Shown here: piece after piece, positions 1 to 8,997 of the stretch
Layout: each line of letters begins with the position of its first letter
Position numbering within the stretch: position 1 is the first letter of the stretch
Source: an uncultured Lactobacillus sp.
GTDB lineage: Bacteria; Bacillota; Bacilli; Lactobacillales; Lactobacillaceae
Assembly (NCBI GenBank): GCA_946479925.1
Contig: CAMLHK010000005.1
Span: 23,255 to 87,254 of the forward strand
Direction: 5' to 3'
Length of the DNA stretch: 64,000 nucleotides
The notes under the pieces: generated by a model
Databases searched by the model: none
What the model saw: only the letters and a program-made list of their open reading frames with translations
Told to the model about the DNA's origin: nothing
Translations under genes and position numbers: made by a program

Positions 1-864
1 AGGCTTTTGGTATGAAGAAAAACCGTAGTAAAGAACAGGCTTTCCACCTTGAACGTACATTCTGATGTCGTCTAAGGTCAATTTCTTGTTAGAAATGTTA
101 ATAACATTTTTACCGGTCTTAAAGGTACGAGCATATTTAGCTAAAGCACCTGGGCTGATTACATAGCCAAAACCGACACCGGTGTAAACATTACCTTTTT
201 GACCACCCTTAGTTGGTTGCATTGGTAAGTTGTCCTGTACTTTCTTTAAGAAACTTGCAGTAATCTTTTGACCTTGTGAGCCAAGTAGCATTGACATTGA
301 AGCCCCCGCACAGCCCCAAGGTGTTTTAACTGGAACGTATTGGCTGACATATGGAGCCTTAACAATTTTAGCTTGGTTAGGTGTTGCGACAGCATTTTTG
401 TTAATGTAGCCAATTGCTGGTTTGCCTTTTTGGCTGATCCAGTAGTATTTTTTACCGTTGTGGGTAAAAGTTTTGCTGACATTAAAAGTCTTGTGGAAGT
501 ATTTTGAGCTAGATTTTTTGTTCTCAAAATTGCCTTGATAAATGCCGTAGTTCTTCTTAACAATTGCTACTTTGAAAGCCTTAACCTTTTTATTTGAAGC
601 AGTTGTTGTTTGCTCCTTATTCGTGGTCGAAGGCGCTTTTGTCTGATCAGATGAAGATGGCGTCTTTGTTTGATCAGTTTTACTTGATTGTTCAGTTTGA
701 CTAGGTTGCTGTGTTTGAGTTGTTTGACTGCTTTGAGGTGTTTGTGATTGAGCCTCATCAGCAGCGCTAACAACTGAAACGATACTTGAGCTTGCGATCG
801 GAGCAGCAAGCAAGATTGCAGCAGAAAGTGTCTTTATTTTTTTAAGCACTGATTTTTTATCCAC
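1..864 (-). CDS. Secreted C39-like cysteine peptidase domain protein (3' end beyond window)
   Basis: Seen: a GTG start at 864 with a GGAGG site just upstream opens a frame that runs to the window edge (288 codons, no stop). Residues 1-34 form a signal peptide (lysines, then a hydrophobic core, cleavage probably after VVSAA). A Gln/Thr/Ser-rich linker follows to about residue 85, then an SH3/GW-like segment with YYWISQKGKPAIGYI. Next is a stretch typical of the Peptidase_C39_2 family, with a candidate nucleophile Cys in TPWGCAGASMSMLL. Known: such proteins are exported and wall-associated in lactobacilli. Inferred: a surface peptidase-like protein; the catalytic His lies outside or near the edge, so activity cannot be judged. 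The GTG start explains why an ATG-only search misses it. Confidence 0.72.
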   Translation of the reverse strand, partial: MDKKSVLKKIKTLSAAILLAAPIASSSIVSVVSAADEAQSQTPQSSQTTQTQQPSQTEQSSKTDQTKTPSSSDQTKAPSTTNKEQTTTASNKKVKAFKVAIVKKNYGIYQGNFENKKSSSKYFHKTFNVSKTFTHNGKKYYWISQKGKPAIGYINKNAVATPNQAKIVKAPYVSQYVPVKTPWGCAGASMSMLLGSQGQKITASFLKKVQDNLPMQPTKGGQKGNVYTGVGFGYVISPGALAKYARTFKTGKNVINISNKKLTLDDIRMYVQGGKPVLYYGFSSYQKP

Positions 865-971
865 TTTTTTCCTCCAAAATTTCATATATTATTGTTAAAT
901 GATCTTACCAAAACTAGTTTACTACAATCACCAATTAATTTGTCATATTTTTAGATGAAAAAAATAACAAA

Positions 972-993
972 AAAAGCAATCGTAGTTGCTTTT
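972..993 (-). terminator. Intrinsic terminator of cvpA
   Basis: Arms AAAAGCAA / TTGCTTTT with a 6-nt loop lie just past the minus-strand cvpA stop and are followed on that strand by a T-rich run. Confidence 0.7.
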
Positions 994-1010
994 ACATTTG
1001 TTTAACTTTT

Positions 1011-1547
1011 TTATGCAGCTGTCCGACTAATACTAAAAATATAGTTGAACATACCGTTAGATAGGCCTGGTGTACTATAAATTATAAAACGTAAAAATGA
1101 TGAATTAAGTGTTTGTTGAATAAACCATGGATTTTGCAAAGCATTGAGCATCGACAAAATTATATAGACGAAAAAATAGCTAGCAAAAAATTGAGCGGTC
1201 GCGCCTAAAACACCATCTAAAAGAGTACCAAAACTGGTTGAGTGTGGCTTTTTGCTTGGGAACCACCCTTTAACAATTTTGATTAACCATTTACCAACAA
1301 ATAAAATGATGAAAAAGGCTAAGAATCGAAAAATCATTAAATTGGTGCTAGTGGTCAAACTGGCTTGAATGTTTTGACCAGTAATTTGGCTGTAGAGCCA
1401 ATTGCCAACAGGATTTTGAAATAAGATTGCAGCGATGAAAACAACCGCTGCAAAAATTAAATTAATAACTAATTTGGTAAAACCGGTTTGGTATCCCTTA
1501 TATGTTTTTAGGGCCAAATAGACTAAAACAATTAAAGTAACAATCAT
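1011..1547 (-). CDS. cvpA: CvpA family membrane protein
   Basis: A 178-residue integral membrane protein with about four hydrophobic segments (roughly residues 3-20, 25-45, 70-90 and 110-135). The N-terminal pattern LKTYKGYQTGF followed by a hydrophobic run is typical of the CvpA / colicin V production family. Known: the family is broadly linked to envelope integrity, and its biochemical role is unclear. The gene stands alone on the minus strand, divergent from rsmG, with a purine-rich site (AGGAGA) before the ATG and its own terminator. Confidence 0.8.
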   Translation of the reverse strand: MIVTLIVLVYLALKTYKGYQTGFTKLVINLIFAAVVFIAAILFQNPVGNWLYSQITGQNIQASLTTSTNLMIFRFLAFFIILFVGKWLIKIVKGWFPSKKPHSTSFGTLLDGVLGATAQFFASYFFVYIILSMLNALQNPWFIQQTLNSSFLRFIIYSTPGLSNGMFNYIFSISRTAA

Positions 1548-1678
1548 AATGATCTCCTTTGACGATATTATAGCGTATTTTGCTGATTTAGACTTTGACG
1601 GCAGTCAAAAAATATTTCATAATTAATAAGATATAATGGCTTTACAATAAGCCGCTTTTAGCGTTAAATTTATAGGGT

Positions 1679-1703
1679 GTGAAACAAGGTTTCACGGGTG
1701 AAA
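1679..1703. promoter_or_regulatory. Triple GTGAAA-type half-site cluster upstream of rsmG-noc-parA-parB
   Basis: GTGAAAC, spacer AAG, GTTTCAC, spacer GG, GTGAAA lie immediately before the rsmG start. The half-site matches the arm of ParB sites (TTTCAC / GTGAAA), but the centre of the second palindrome has two extra bases compared with canonical parS. It may be a degenerate ParB/Noc site, an autoregulatory operator, or simply a leader hairpin. Confidence 0.3.
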
Positions 1704-1704
1704 A

Positions 1705-2427
1705 ATGAATCCTGAACAATTTGTCCAAGAATTATCAAAGCGTAATTTTAAATTAAATGAAAAGCAAATCAACCAATTTAACCAATACTTTACTAGTTTG
1801 ATTGAAGCTAATCAGCATGTTAACCTCACACGAATTACTGAAGAAAATGATGTTTATCTTAAGCACTTTTTTGACAGTATTACGCCACTACTCATGTTTG
1901 ATGAACTTTTTAAATCGGGCAGCAATTTATGTGATATCGGTGCTGGCGCGGGTTTTCCATCAATTCCGCTCAAAATTATAAAACCAGAAATCAAAGTCAC
2001 TATTGTCGATTCACTAGGTAAGCGACTAACTTTTTTGCAAGAACTTGTTGATAAGTTAGATTTGAAGGATGTAACACTTGTTCATGGTCGCGCCGAGGAT
2101 GTCGGTCAAAACAAGCAATACCGTGAACAGTTTGATCTTGTAACTGCACGTGCAGTTGCCAATATGGCGGTATTGAGTGAATATTGCTTACCACTAGTCA
2201 AAAAAGGTGGTAGTTTCATTGCACTTAAGGGACCTAAAGCTGATGATGAGTTGAAAGATAGTCAAAAGGCAATCACAACTCTTGGTGGCAAGGTCAGTGA
2301 GGCTGAAGAACTGCAATTACCTTATAGTGACGAAGAAAGAACGCTGATTCTTGTTCAAAAAGTCAAAATGACACCTAAGAAATATCCACGACAAGCGGGA
2401 ACACCGCATCGTAAACCAATTCATTAA
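1705..2427 (+). CDS. rsmG: 16S rRNA (guanine527-N7)-methyltransferase RsmG
   Basis: A 240-residue protein of the GidB/RsmG family, full length. The SAM-binding motif [14 protein letters not shown] is at residues 77-90, and [11 protein letters not shown] (second strand of the Rossmann fold) and [10 protein letters not shown] follow. It methylates G527 of 16S rRNA using S-adenosylmethionine; loss of this enzyme is known to give low-level streptomycin resistance. It is first in the conserved order rsmG-noc-parA-parB, with only 15 bases to noc, so it is probably co-transcribed with it. Confidence 0.95.
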   Translation: MNPEQFVQELSKRNFKLNEKQINQFNQYFTSLIEANQHVNLTRITEENDVYLKHFFDSITPLLMFDELFKSGSNLCDIGAGAGFPSIPLKIIKPEIKVTIVDSLGKRLTFLQELVDKLDLKDVTLVHGRAEDVGQNKQYREQFDLVTARAVANMAVLSEYCLPLVKKGGSFIALKGPKADDELKDSQKAITTLGGKVSEAEELQLPYSDEERTLILVQKVKMTPKKYPRQAGTPHRKPIH

Positions 2428-2442
2428 TAGGGGGACAATCAT

Positions 2443-3279
2443 ATGTCATTATTTTCTTCTTTAAGACATCACGATGAAATTCCTAAAGATAAACAAATTC
2501 AAGATATTGAATTAACTAAAATCGTGCCCAATTCTTATCAACCAAGACGTGAGTTTTCCGATGAATCAATTCGTGAATTAGCAACGACGCTTGATAAGGA
2601 AGGATTGCTACAACCGATCGTGGTTCGCGAACAAGGCGAGCAATACGAAATCATTGCAGGTGAGCGTCGCTTTCGTGCTGCTAAGCAATTAGGTTGGGAA
2701 ACAATTCCTGCAATTGTTAACAATATGGAGGAAGCTCAGGCAGCATCATTAGCGCTGATTGAGAACTTACAAAGAGAGAATTTAAATCCAATCGATGAGG
2801 CGCAAGCATATAATAATTTAATGAAGCTAAATAATTTGACGCAAACAGCTCTTGCGCAAAATATTGGTAAGTCTCAATCATATGTTGCCAATAAGATGAG
2901 ATTGCTGAAGCTATCACCTAAAGTTCAAAGCTATCTTGCCAGTGGACAAATTTCGCCACGACATGGTCGTTGTCTAGTAGGCTTAAGCCAAAAGGACCAA
3001 GGGCGTGTTTTAGATGAAATCTTGGACAATAATCTTAATGTTAGTGATACAGAAAAGATTGTCAAAGACGTTGCTGGCTACTTTGAAAATAAAAAAGAGC
3101 AGGACAAGGCAGAAAAAACAAAGCGCGCTGTCAGCCGAATACCTAAGGACATGCAGGTCCAAATTAACACAATTAAGCGTGCAGTTAAGTTAGCTAAAGA
3201 ATCTGGCATCAAAGTTAAAGTCAAGGAAAACAATGATCCTGATGATTATATGATTACGATTGAATTAAAGAGAAAGTAG
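2443..3279 (+). CDS. noc: Nucleoid occlusion protein Noc (ParB paralogue)
   Basis: A 278-residue ParB-family protein. The ParB N-terminal domain covers about residues 20-110, with the CTP-binding box GERRFRAA at 73-80. The central helix-turn-helix is at about 130-157 (LTQTALAQNIGKSQSYVANK) and a basic C-terminal dimerisation region follows. Its place between rsmG and parA, plus the second ParB protein two genes on, identifies it as Noc. Known: Noc binds its own chromosomal sites and the membrane, and blocks Z-ring assembly over the nucleoid. The N-terminal MSLFSSLR could act as a short amphipathic membrane anchor (inference). Confidence 0.88.
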   Translation: MSLFSSLRHHDEIPKDKQIQDIELTKIVPNSYQPRREFSDESIRELATTLDKEGLLQPIVVREQGEQYEIIAGERRFRAAKQLGWETIPAIVNNMEEAQAASLALIENLQRENLNPIDEAQAYNNLMKLNNLTQTALAQNIGKSQSYVANKMRLLKLSPKVQSYLASGQISPRHGRCLVGLSQKDQGRVLDEILDNNLNVSDTEKIVKDVAGYFENKKEQDKAEKTKRAVSRIPKDMQVQINTIKRAVKLAKESGIKVKVKENNDPDDYMITIELKRK

Positions 3280-3286
3280 GTTGCAC

Positions 3287-4075
3287 ATGGAAAATATGGT
3301 AAGTGTAATTTCAGTTGCTAACCAAAAGGGTGGTGTTGGTAAAACAACCACCACGATTAATTTGGCGGCTTCGATTGCAGAACGTGGCTACCGCGTTTTA
3401 ATTGTCGATATTGATCCACAGGGGAATGCAACTTCTGGCTTAGGAATTGAAAAATCGGAAATTGATCAAGATATTTACAGTGTGTTGATTAACGATGTTC
3501 CACTCAAAGACACAATTTTCCATACTTCGACTGATAAGCTGGATTTGGTGCCAGCCACCATTAATCTTTCAGGAGCAGAAACGGAATTGATTAGCATGAT
3601 GGCACGTGAAACTCGACTCAAGTCAGCGCTTGATACGGTTAGTGGCGATTATGATTTCATTTTTATTGATTGTCCACCTTCTTTAGGACAATTATCAATT
3701 AATGCCTTTACAGCTTCAAATTCAATTTTAATTCCAGTTCAAAGTGAGTATTATGCAATGGAAGGATTAAGCCAGTTGCTCAATACCATTCGCCTAGTTC
3801 AAAAGCACTTCAATAAGGATTTAGGTGTTGAGGGTGTATTGCTGACCATGCTGGATGCACGTACTAATTTGGGTGCAGAAGTTGTTAAAGAGGTTAAGTC
3901 GTATTTCACAGATAAGGTTTATAAAACTATTATTCCCAGGATAACTAAACTAGCAGAAGCTCCAAGTTACGGCGAAGCAATTACAGAATACGCACCTAAT
4001 TCAAGAGGTGCCAAGGTATACGATGATTTAGCTAAGGAGGTGTTGAAGAATCATGGAAAGAGAATCAAAAAATAA
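3287..4075 (+). CDS. parA: Chromosome partitioning ATPase ParA (Soj)
   Basis: A 262-residue Walker-type ATPase with the deviant Walker A KGGVGKTTTTINLA near the N-terminus, the A' motif VDIDPQGNATSGLG, and Walker B FIFIDCPPSLG. I start it at the ATG at 3287 rather than the in-frame TTG at 3281, because AGTAGG lies at a normal distance from the ATG. It works with ParB in origin segregation and in regulating replication initiation. It overlaps parB by 23 bases, which suggests translational coupling. Confidence 0.93.
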   Translation: MENMVSVISVANQKGGVGKTTTTINLAASIAERGYRVLIVDIDPQGNATSGLGIEKSEIDQDIYSVLINDVPLKDTIFHTSTDKLDLVPATINLSGAETELISMMARETRLKSALDTVSGDYDFIFIDCPPSLGQLSINAFTASNSILIPVQSEYYAMEGLSQLLNTIRLVQKHFNKDLGVEGVLLTMLDARTNLGAEVVKEVKSYFTDKVYKTIIPRITKLAEAPSYGEAITEYAPNSRGAKVYDDLAKEVLKNHGKRIKK

Positions 4076-4940
4076 AGAAATGAAGCGAAAAGGCGGTCTT
4101 GGTCGTGGGATTGAAGCTCTATTTGAAGATGAGCCACAGATTGAAGAAACTGAAGAAGAAATCAAGGAACTTGATCTAGGCGATATGAGACCCAATCCGT
4201 ATCAACCACGTAAGAGTTTTGATGATAAAACTCTGAAAGAATTATCGGATTCAATTAAGGAAAATGGCGTTTTTCAACCAATTATTGTTCGTAAGTCTGT
4301 TAATGGTTATGAGATTATTGCAGGTGAGCGCCGTTTCCGTGCTTCCAAATTAGCCAAGAAAACAACAATTCCAGCAATTGTACGTGAGTTCACCGAAAGC
4401 CAAATGATGGAAGTGGCTGTTCTTGAAAACTTGCAACGTGAAGATTTGACACCGCTAGAAGAAGCGCAAGCCTATGAAATGCTGCAAAAGAATTTAGGTT
4501 TAACACAGGAAGAAGTTTCAAAACGGATGGGCAAATCACGTCCATATATTGCCAACTATCTGCGTTTACTTACTTTGCCTAGCAAAACCAAGCACCTTCT
4601 GCAGCATGGTGACCTTTCAATGGGTCAGGCTAGAACACTGTTAGGGCTAAAAAACAAAGATAAAATTGATGAGGTTGCCAAGCAAGTAGTTAAAGAGGGG
4701 ATGCCTGTTCGTAAGGTAGAAGCCCTGGTAGCTAGTCTTAACGCAAAGAAACCTCATAAGAAACTGACCAAGAAGTCAGCCTTTATTCGGGAAAGTGAGC
4801 ATCAATTATCTGATAAGCTAGGTTCCAAAGTTAATATTTCCGAAAGCAAAAAAGGTAACGGCCGTTTATCAATTGGATTCTCCTCAGTTGATGAGCTGAA
4901 CAGAATTCTCGATATCTTGGGTGTTGATCTTGATGAATAA
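4053..4940 (+). CDS. parB: Chromosome partitioning protein ParB (Spo0J)
   Basis: A 295-residue protein with the N-terminal KGGLGRGIEALF signature (recruitment of ParA), the ParB/sulfiredoxin domain with GERRFRASK, and an HTH around LTQEEVSKRMGKSRPYIANY. The C-terminus is a dimerisation region. AAGGAGG sits 12 bases before the ATG, inside parA. ParB is a parS-binding CTPase clamp that loads condensin near the origin. No exact parS (TGTTTCACGTGAAACA) was found by eye in the window. Confidence 0.94.
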   Translation: MERESKNKEMKRKGGLGRGIEALFEDEPQIEETEEEIKELDLGDMRPNPYQPRKSFDDKTLKELSDSIKENGVFQPIIVRKSVNGYEIIAGERRFRASKLAKKTTIPAIVREFTESQMMEVAVLENLQREDLTPLEEAQAYEMLQKNLGLTQEEVSKRMGKSRPYIANYLRLLTLPSKTKHLLQHGDLSMGQARTLLGLKNKDKIDEVAKQVVKEGMPVRKVEALVASLNAKKPHKKLTKKSAFIRESEHQLSDKLGSKVNISESKKGNGRLSIGFSSVDELNRILDILGVDLDE

Positions 4941-5208
4941 GACGATCAGTTATAACTTGGCAGACACAGTTTTAATGAAAAAACCGCACGCCTGCAAAGT
5001 AAATGAATGGGAAATTTTGCGTTTGGGCGCTGACATTCGTTTAAAGTGTATGGGTTGTGGCCACATTGTAATGATGCCGAGATCAAAGTTTGATCATAAT
5101 CTCAAAAAAGTTTTAACTAAGGCAAATGATCCTGTAAATGAGAAAAACGAATTCTTTGTACCAAAGGAAAATATTGTCCAACCAAATTTTAATCAAGATA
5201 ATAATTAA
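4933..5208 (+). CDS. DUF951 domain protein
   Basis: A 91-residue protein. I choose the ATG at 4933, which overlaps the parB stop by 8 bases; an in-frame GTG at 4921 is the alternative. The DUF951 core has LGADIRLKCMGCGHIVMMPR, where CxxC may bind a metal, and a conserved basic tail. Its function is unknown. It lies between parB and ychF in most lactobacilli, so it belongs to the conserved housekeeping cluster and is probably translated with parB. Confidence 0.82.
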   Translation: MNKTISYNLADTVLMKKPHACKVNEWEILRLGADIRLKCMGCGHIVMMPRSKFDHNLKKVLTKANDPVNEKNEFFVPKENIVQPNFNQDNN

Positions 5209-5232
5209 TTTAGAAAAAAGAAGAGGATAAAG

Positions 5233-6333
5233 ATGTCATTAACTGCTGGTATTGTTGGATTGCCAAACGTTGGGAAGTCAACCTTATTTAACGCAATTAC
5301 TAAGGCGGGGGCCGAAATGGCTAACTACCCATTCGCCACGATTGAACCAAATGTAGGGATGGTCGAAGTACCTGATAAGCGTTTGGCACGAATTCAGGAA
5401 TTAGTACCTGCGAAAAAAATTGTTCACACGACTTTTGAATTTACTGATATTGCAGGCTTGGTTAAGGGTGCGTCAAAAGGTGAAGGGCTTGGTAACAAGT
5501 TCTTAGAGAATATTCGTCAAACAGATGCGATTGTTCATGTGGTACGTGCCTTTGAAGATGACAACATTACCTCTGTAACTGGTAAGGTGGATCCAGAAGA
5601 GGATATCAATACCATTAACTTGGAATTGGCAATTTCCGATTTGGATGCAGTTAACCGTAGAATTGACAAGGTAAAGAAGCTTGCACAACAAAAAGATAAG
5701 GAAGCTAAAGTTGAACTTGCTGTTTTGGAAAAAATCAAGCCAGTTTTAGAAGAAGGCAAGGCTGTACGCTCAATTAACTTCAACGAAGAGGAGCAAAAAA
5801 TTGTTAAAGGCTTGTTCTTATTGACAGCTAAGCCAGTTATCTATGTTGCCAATGTTGCTGAAGATTCTATGGCTGATCCCGAAAGTGACCAATACTTCCA
5901 AATCGTTAAAAAGCATGCAGAAAGCGAAAATGCTGAGTGCTTAGGAATTTCGGCTGCTACTGAAGAAGAAATAGCCGGACTTGATGATGATGAAAAAGCT
6001 GAATTTTTAGAGGCTGAAGGTGTCAGTGAGTCAGGACTGGACCGCTTAATCAGAGCAGCATATCACATCTTAGGACTTAGAACTTTCTTCACAGCTGGTG
6101 GATCAGAAACACGTGCTTGGACTTTCCATGAAGGCATGAAAGCTCCACAAGTTGCTGGTGTAATTCACTCAGATTTTGAACGCGGCTTTATCCGCGCTGA
6201 AGTTGTCTCATTTGCTGACTTAGACAAATATGAAACAATGCAAAAAGTTAAAGAAGCTGGTAAGCTGCGCCTTGAAGGAAAAGACTACGAAGTCCAAGAC
6301 GGCGACATTATTGAATTTAGATTTAATGTTTAG
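5233..6333 (+). CDS. ychF: Obg-family ATPase YchF (OLA1 type)
   Basis: A 366-residue protein of usual length. The G1 loop is GLPNVGKSTLFNA near residue 8, G3 is DIAGLVKGASKGEG, and the G4 position reads NVAE instead of NKxD, which is the basis of ATP preference in this family. A coiled-coil region lies in the middle and a TGS domain at the C-terminus ends with DGDIIEFRFNV. YchF is a ribosome-associated ATPase implicated in stress responses. AGAGGA precedes the start. The gene continues into the DUF1129 gene 10 bases on. Confidence 0.95.
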   Translation: MSLTAGIVGLPNVGKSTLFNAITKAGAEMANYPFATIEPNVGMVEVPDKRLARIQELVPAKKIVHTTFEFTDIAGLVKGASKGEGLGNKFLENIRQTDAIVHVVRAFEDDNITSVTGKVDPEEDINTINLELAISDLDAVNRRIDKVKKLAQQKDKEAKVELAVLEKIKPVLEEGKAVRSINFNEEEQKIVKGLFLLTAKPVIYVANVAEDSMADPESDQYFQIVKKHAESENAECLGISAATEEEIAGLDDDEKAEFLEAEGVSESGLDRLIRAAYHILGLRTFFTAGGSETRAWTFHEGMKAPQVAGVIHSDFERGFIRAEVVSFADLDKYETMQKVKEAGKLRLEGKDYEVQDGDIIEFRFNV

Positions 6334-6342
6334 GAAGAGATA

Positions 6343-7125
6343 ATGGCTGAAAAGAAAACTGAAGAAGAAGTAAAAATAGATACGAATAAGCAAGAAAAGC
6401 TGAAAGAAAAAGTTGAGAGTCAAAATAAAGACGACGAAGTGAAGGAAATGAATCCGGAGCAACTGCGTAAGCAATTGAGTAATAAAAACTCGGATTATAT
6501 TTATCGTTTGCAAAAAGAACTTGAAACCCAAGGCAAAATGAGTGCTGAAGATGCAGATAAACGTGTTGATGATTTATTGGCTGACCTAGTTGTTGCTCAA
6601 CGTCATGGCCAGCCAGCTTCTACTTTTTATGGCATGGCACCAAAGCTCAAGGCAGCTGATATGTTAAAGCCAAAGAAAAAGACTGCAGCTGATATCCCAT
6701 TTTGGCAATATGCAGTAGATAGTGCACTCTTATATATTGCATTATTTGTTGGTATTTTTGGTGTTATTGCACTCTTTACGCCAAACTCAAAGAATAATTC
6801 GCAAATGGGAATTTTGTCGCTGGTTCTTGTAGGTGGTGTAATGGGCGTCTTCATGACCAAATATAATGAATGGGTTTTGCCTTCAGCTGGAAAGAACAGA
6901 AAAATTCCTTGGTCAAAATTGATTTGGGGCTTTATTCTGATGCTGGTGATTCTGTTTGCCTGCTTCTGGGTATTGGCAATTCCAGCATTAAGAATTATTA
7001 ATCCTGTTTTGTCTGGAGTAGCTAACATTATTATTGCAGCTGCGGCATACGGAATCCGTTGGGTATTCCGTCGACACTTCCAAATAATTGGTTCAGTTTT
7101 TAATCCGGCGACAACAAACAAATAG
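6343..7125 (+). CDS. DUF1129 family membrane protein
   Basis: A 260-residue protein with a highly charged N-terminal 75 residues (Glu/Lys rich), a soluble alpha-helical middle (SDYIYRLQKELETQGK) and about four to five C-terminal membrane segments starting near residue 125. This arrangement matches DUF1129, which follows ychF in many lactic acid bacteria. Its function is unknown. It is the last gene of the cluster before the strong terminator at 7175. Confidence 0.8.
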   Translation: MAEKKTEEEVKIDTNKQEKLKEKVESQNKDDEVKEMNPEQLRKQLSNKNSDYIYRLQKELETQGKMSAEDADKRVDDLLADLVVAQRHGQPASTFYGMAPKLKAADMLKPKKKTAADIPFWQYAVDSALLYIALFVGIFGVIALFTPNSKNNSQMGILSLVLVGGVMGVFMTKYNEWVLPSAGKNRKIPWSKLIWGFILMLVILFACFWVLAIPALRIINPVLSGVANIIIAAAAYGIRWVFRRHFQIIGSVFNPATTNK

Positions 7126-7174
7126 GTGCTTTTTATAAAAAAAAGGCCTATAATTAATGACTATATATTTTAAG

Positions 7175-7212
7175 AAGGATAAATAGCTTTTTAAGTCTAT
7201 TTATCCTTTTAA
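7175..7212 (+). terminator. Terminator of the noc-par-ychF cluster
   Basis: A perfect 12-bp stem AAGGATAAATAG / CTATTTATCCTT with a 10-nt loop, followed by TT. Confidence 0.85.
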
Positions 7213-7269
7213 ATTAAAATTTGCACTTCGAGAAATAGCTATTTTCCCGTGGATAGAAAGAGGTACTTA

Positions 7270-8994
7270 ATGATTAATACACTGCGTAAATCAATTAGGC
7301 AGTATAAGAAGCAATCTTTGCTGTCCCCACTTTTTGTTATTTGTGAGGTTATCATTGAAATGCTGATACCATATCTAGTTGGTATTTTAATTGATAATGG
7401 AATCATGAAGGGGAATATGTCATATATCATGAAAACAGGTTTACTGTTGTTCGTGATCACAATTGTGTCACTTGTTTTAGGTGCATGTGCGAGCTATTTC
7501 TCTGCTCACGCTGCAGCAGGGTTTGCTGCTAATCTGCGAAAAGATATGTTTTACCATGTTCAAGATTTTTCGTTTGAAAACATTGATAAATTTTCCAGTT
7601 CCAGTCTTGTAACTAGAATGACGACAGACGTTAACAACATTCAAATGGCATATCAAATGCTGATCAGAATTGCTGTTAGAGCACCAATGATGTTGATTGT
7701 TTCAATCATTATGTCTATAATTATCAGTCCTAGATTGTCATTAATCTTTGTCATTATTGCTCCTGTTTTTGTGATTATCATGGCGCTCATTATTAAAAGC
7801 GCTAATCCATATTTCCCTAAAATTTTTAGAGGCTACGATCAGATGAACCAGGTGGTTCGTGAAAACATCCGTGGTATTCGTGAAGTTAAGACATATGTTC
7901 AAGAAGATGAGCAAACGACTAAGTTTAAGAAGTCGTCTGGCTTTATTTACAAGCTATTTTCAACAGCACAAAAAATCATGTCACTTAACTCAATGGTTGT
8001 GATAGCTGTTTTAAATATTTCAAACTTAGCAATTTGCTGGTTTGGTGCAAAGGAAATCGTTGGTGGTACTCTGCAAGCTGGTCAATTGATTTCAATGTTC
8101 TCATATTCAAACTCCGTTTTAAACAGTCTGAATATTTTAGCAATGATCATTACTCAGCTTGTCGTTTCAGCTGCTAGTGGTCGAAGAATTGCCGAAGTAA
8201 TTAATGAAAAGCCATCCATTGAAAATCCACTTAAGCCATTAAAAGAAGTGACTAATGGTGAAGTCATCTTTGATCACGTTAACTTTAAGTATAATCCAGA
8301 TGACAAAAATTTCGCTTTATGCGATATAAATTTAAAAATCAAACCTGGAGAAACGTTGGGTATCATTGGTAAAACTGGTTCATCAAAATCAACTTTAGTT
8401 TCAATGATTCCGCGTTTATATGATACGGACTCGGGTGCAGTTCGCGTTTCTGGACACAACGTTAAATCCTATAACTTAAAGACTTTACGTGACAATGTTG
8501 CGGTTGTTTTGCAAAATAACGTGTTATTCTCTGGCACAATTAAGGACAATCTGAAATGGGGAAATGAGAATGCAACTGACGACCAAATTTTAGCTGCTTC
8601 AAAGATTGCTCATGCAGATGACTTTATTCAAGAAATGCCTGATAAATACAACACAATGGTTGAACAAGGCGGTAACAACGTTTCTGGTGGACAAAAACAA
8701 AGAATTACTATTGCCAGAGCACTTTTGAAGAAACCGAAAATTTTAATTTTGGACGACTCGACTTCGGCTGTTGATACGCAAACGGAACGTGAAATTCGTG
8801 AATCTTTAGCACAAGAAATGCCTGATACGACTAAAATTATCATTTCCCAACGAATTGTTTCAATTAAGGATGCAGATCGAATTATCGTAATGGATGATGG
8901 AAACATTCAAGATATTGGTAACCATGATGAGTTGATGAAACGTAACGATCTGTATAGCTCAATTGCTAAATTCCAAGAAGAACAAAAGAAGTAG
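7270..8994 (+). CDS. Heterodimeric ABC exporter, subunit with degenerate ATP site
   Basis: A 574-residue half-transporter with about six membrane helices (residues 20-300) followed by a nucleotide-binding domain. I start it at ATG 7270 (AGAGG at 7259-7263), not at an upstream in-frame GTG. The Walker A reads GKTGSSKST. The signature VSGGQKQR is intact. Walker B ends LILDDSTSAVD, so Asp replaces the catalytic Glu, and the H-loop reads ISQRIVS, so Gln replaces His. This is the pattern of the degenerate half of BmrC/LmrC-type heterodimers. The partner follows directly. Substrate unknown; drug or lipid export is common for the family. Confidence 0.88.
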   Translation: MINTLRKSIRQYKKQSLLSPLFVICEVIIEMLIPYLVGILIDNGIMKGNMSYIMKTGLLLFVITIVSLVLGACASYFSAHAAAGFAANLRKDMFYHVQDFSFENIDKFSSSSLVTRMTTDVNNIQMAYQMLIRIAVRAPMMLIVSIIMSIIISPRLSLIFVIIAPVFVIIMALIIKSANPYFPKIFRGYDQMNQVVRENIRGIREVKTYVQEDEQTTKFKKSSGFIYKLFSTAQKIMSLNSMVVIAVLNISNLAICWFGAKEIVGGTLQAGQLISMFSYSNSVLNSLNILAMIITQLVVSAASGRRIAEVINEKPSIENPLKPLKEVTNGEVIFDHVNFKYNPDDKNFALCDINLKIKPGETLGIIGKTGSSKSTLVSMIPRLYDTDSGAVRVSGHNVKSYNLKTLRDNVAVVLQNNVLFSGTIKDNLKWGNENATDDQILAASKIAHADDFIQEMPDKYNTMVEQGGNNVSGGQKQRITIARALLKKPKILILDDSTSAVDTQTEREIRESLAQEMPDTTKIIISQRIVSIKDADRIIVMDDGNIQDIGNHDELMKRNDLYSSIAKFQEEQKK

Positions 8995-8997
8995 GTG

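Noticed and set aside
246-809. Two minus-strand frames with Lys/Leu-rich translations
   Set aside because: They lie in the wrong frame of the secreted peptidase-like gene, which starts at GTG 864 and reads through the whole region.
6627-7121. A 164-codon minus-strand open frame opposite the DUF1129 gene
   Set aside because: Antisense to a membrane protein gene; hydrophobic composition mirrors that gene; no ribosome binding site.
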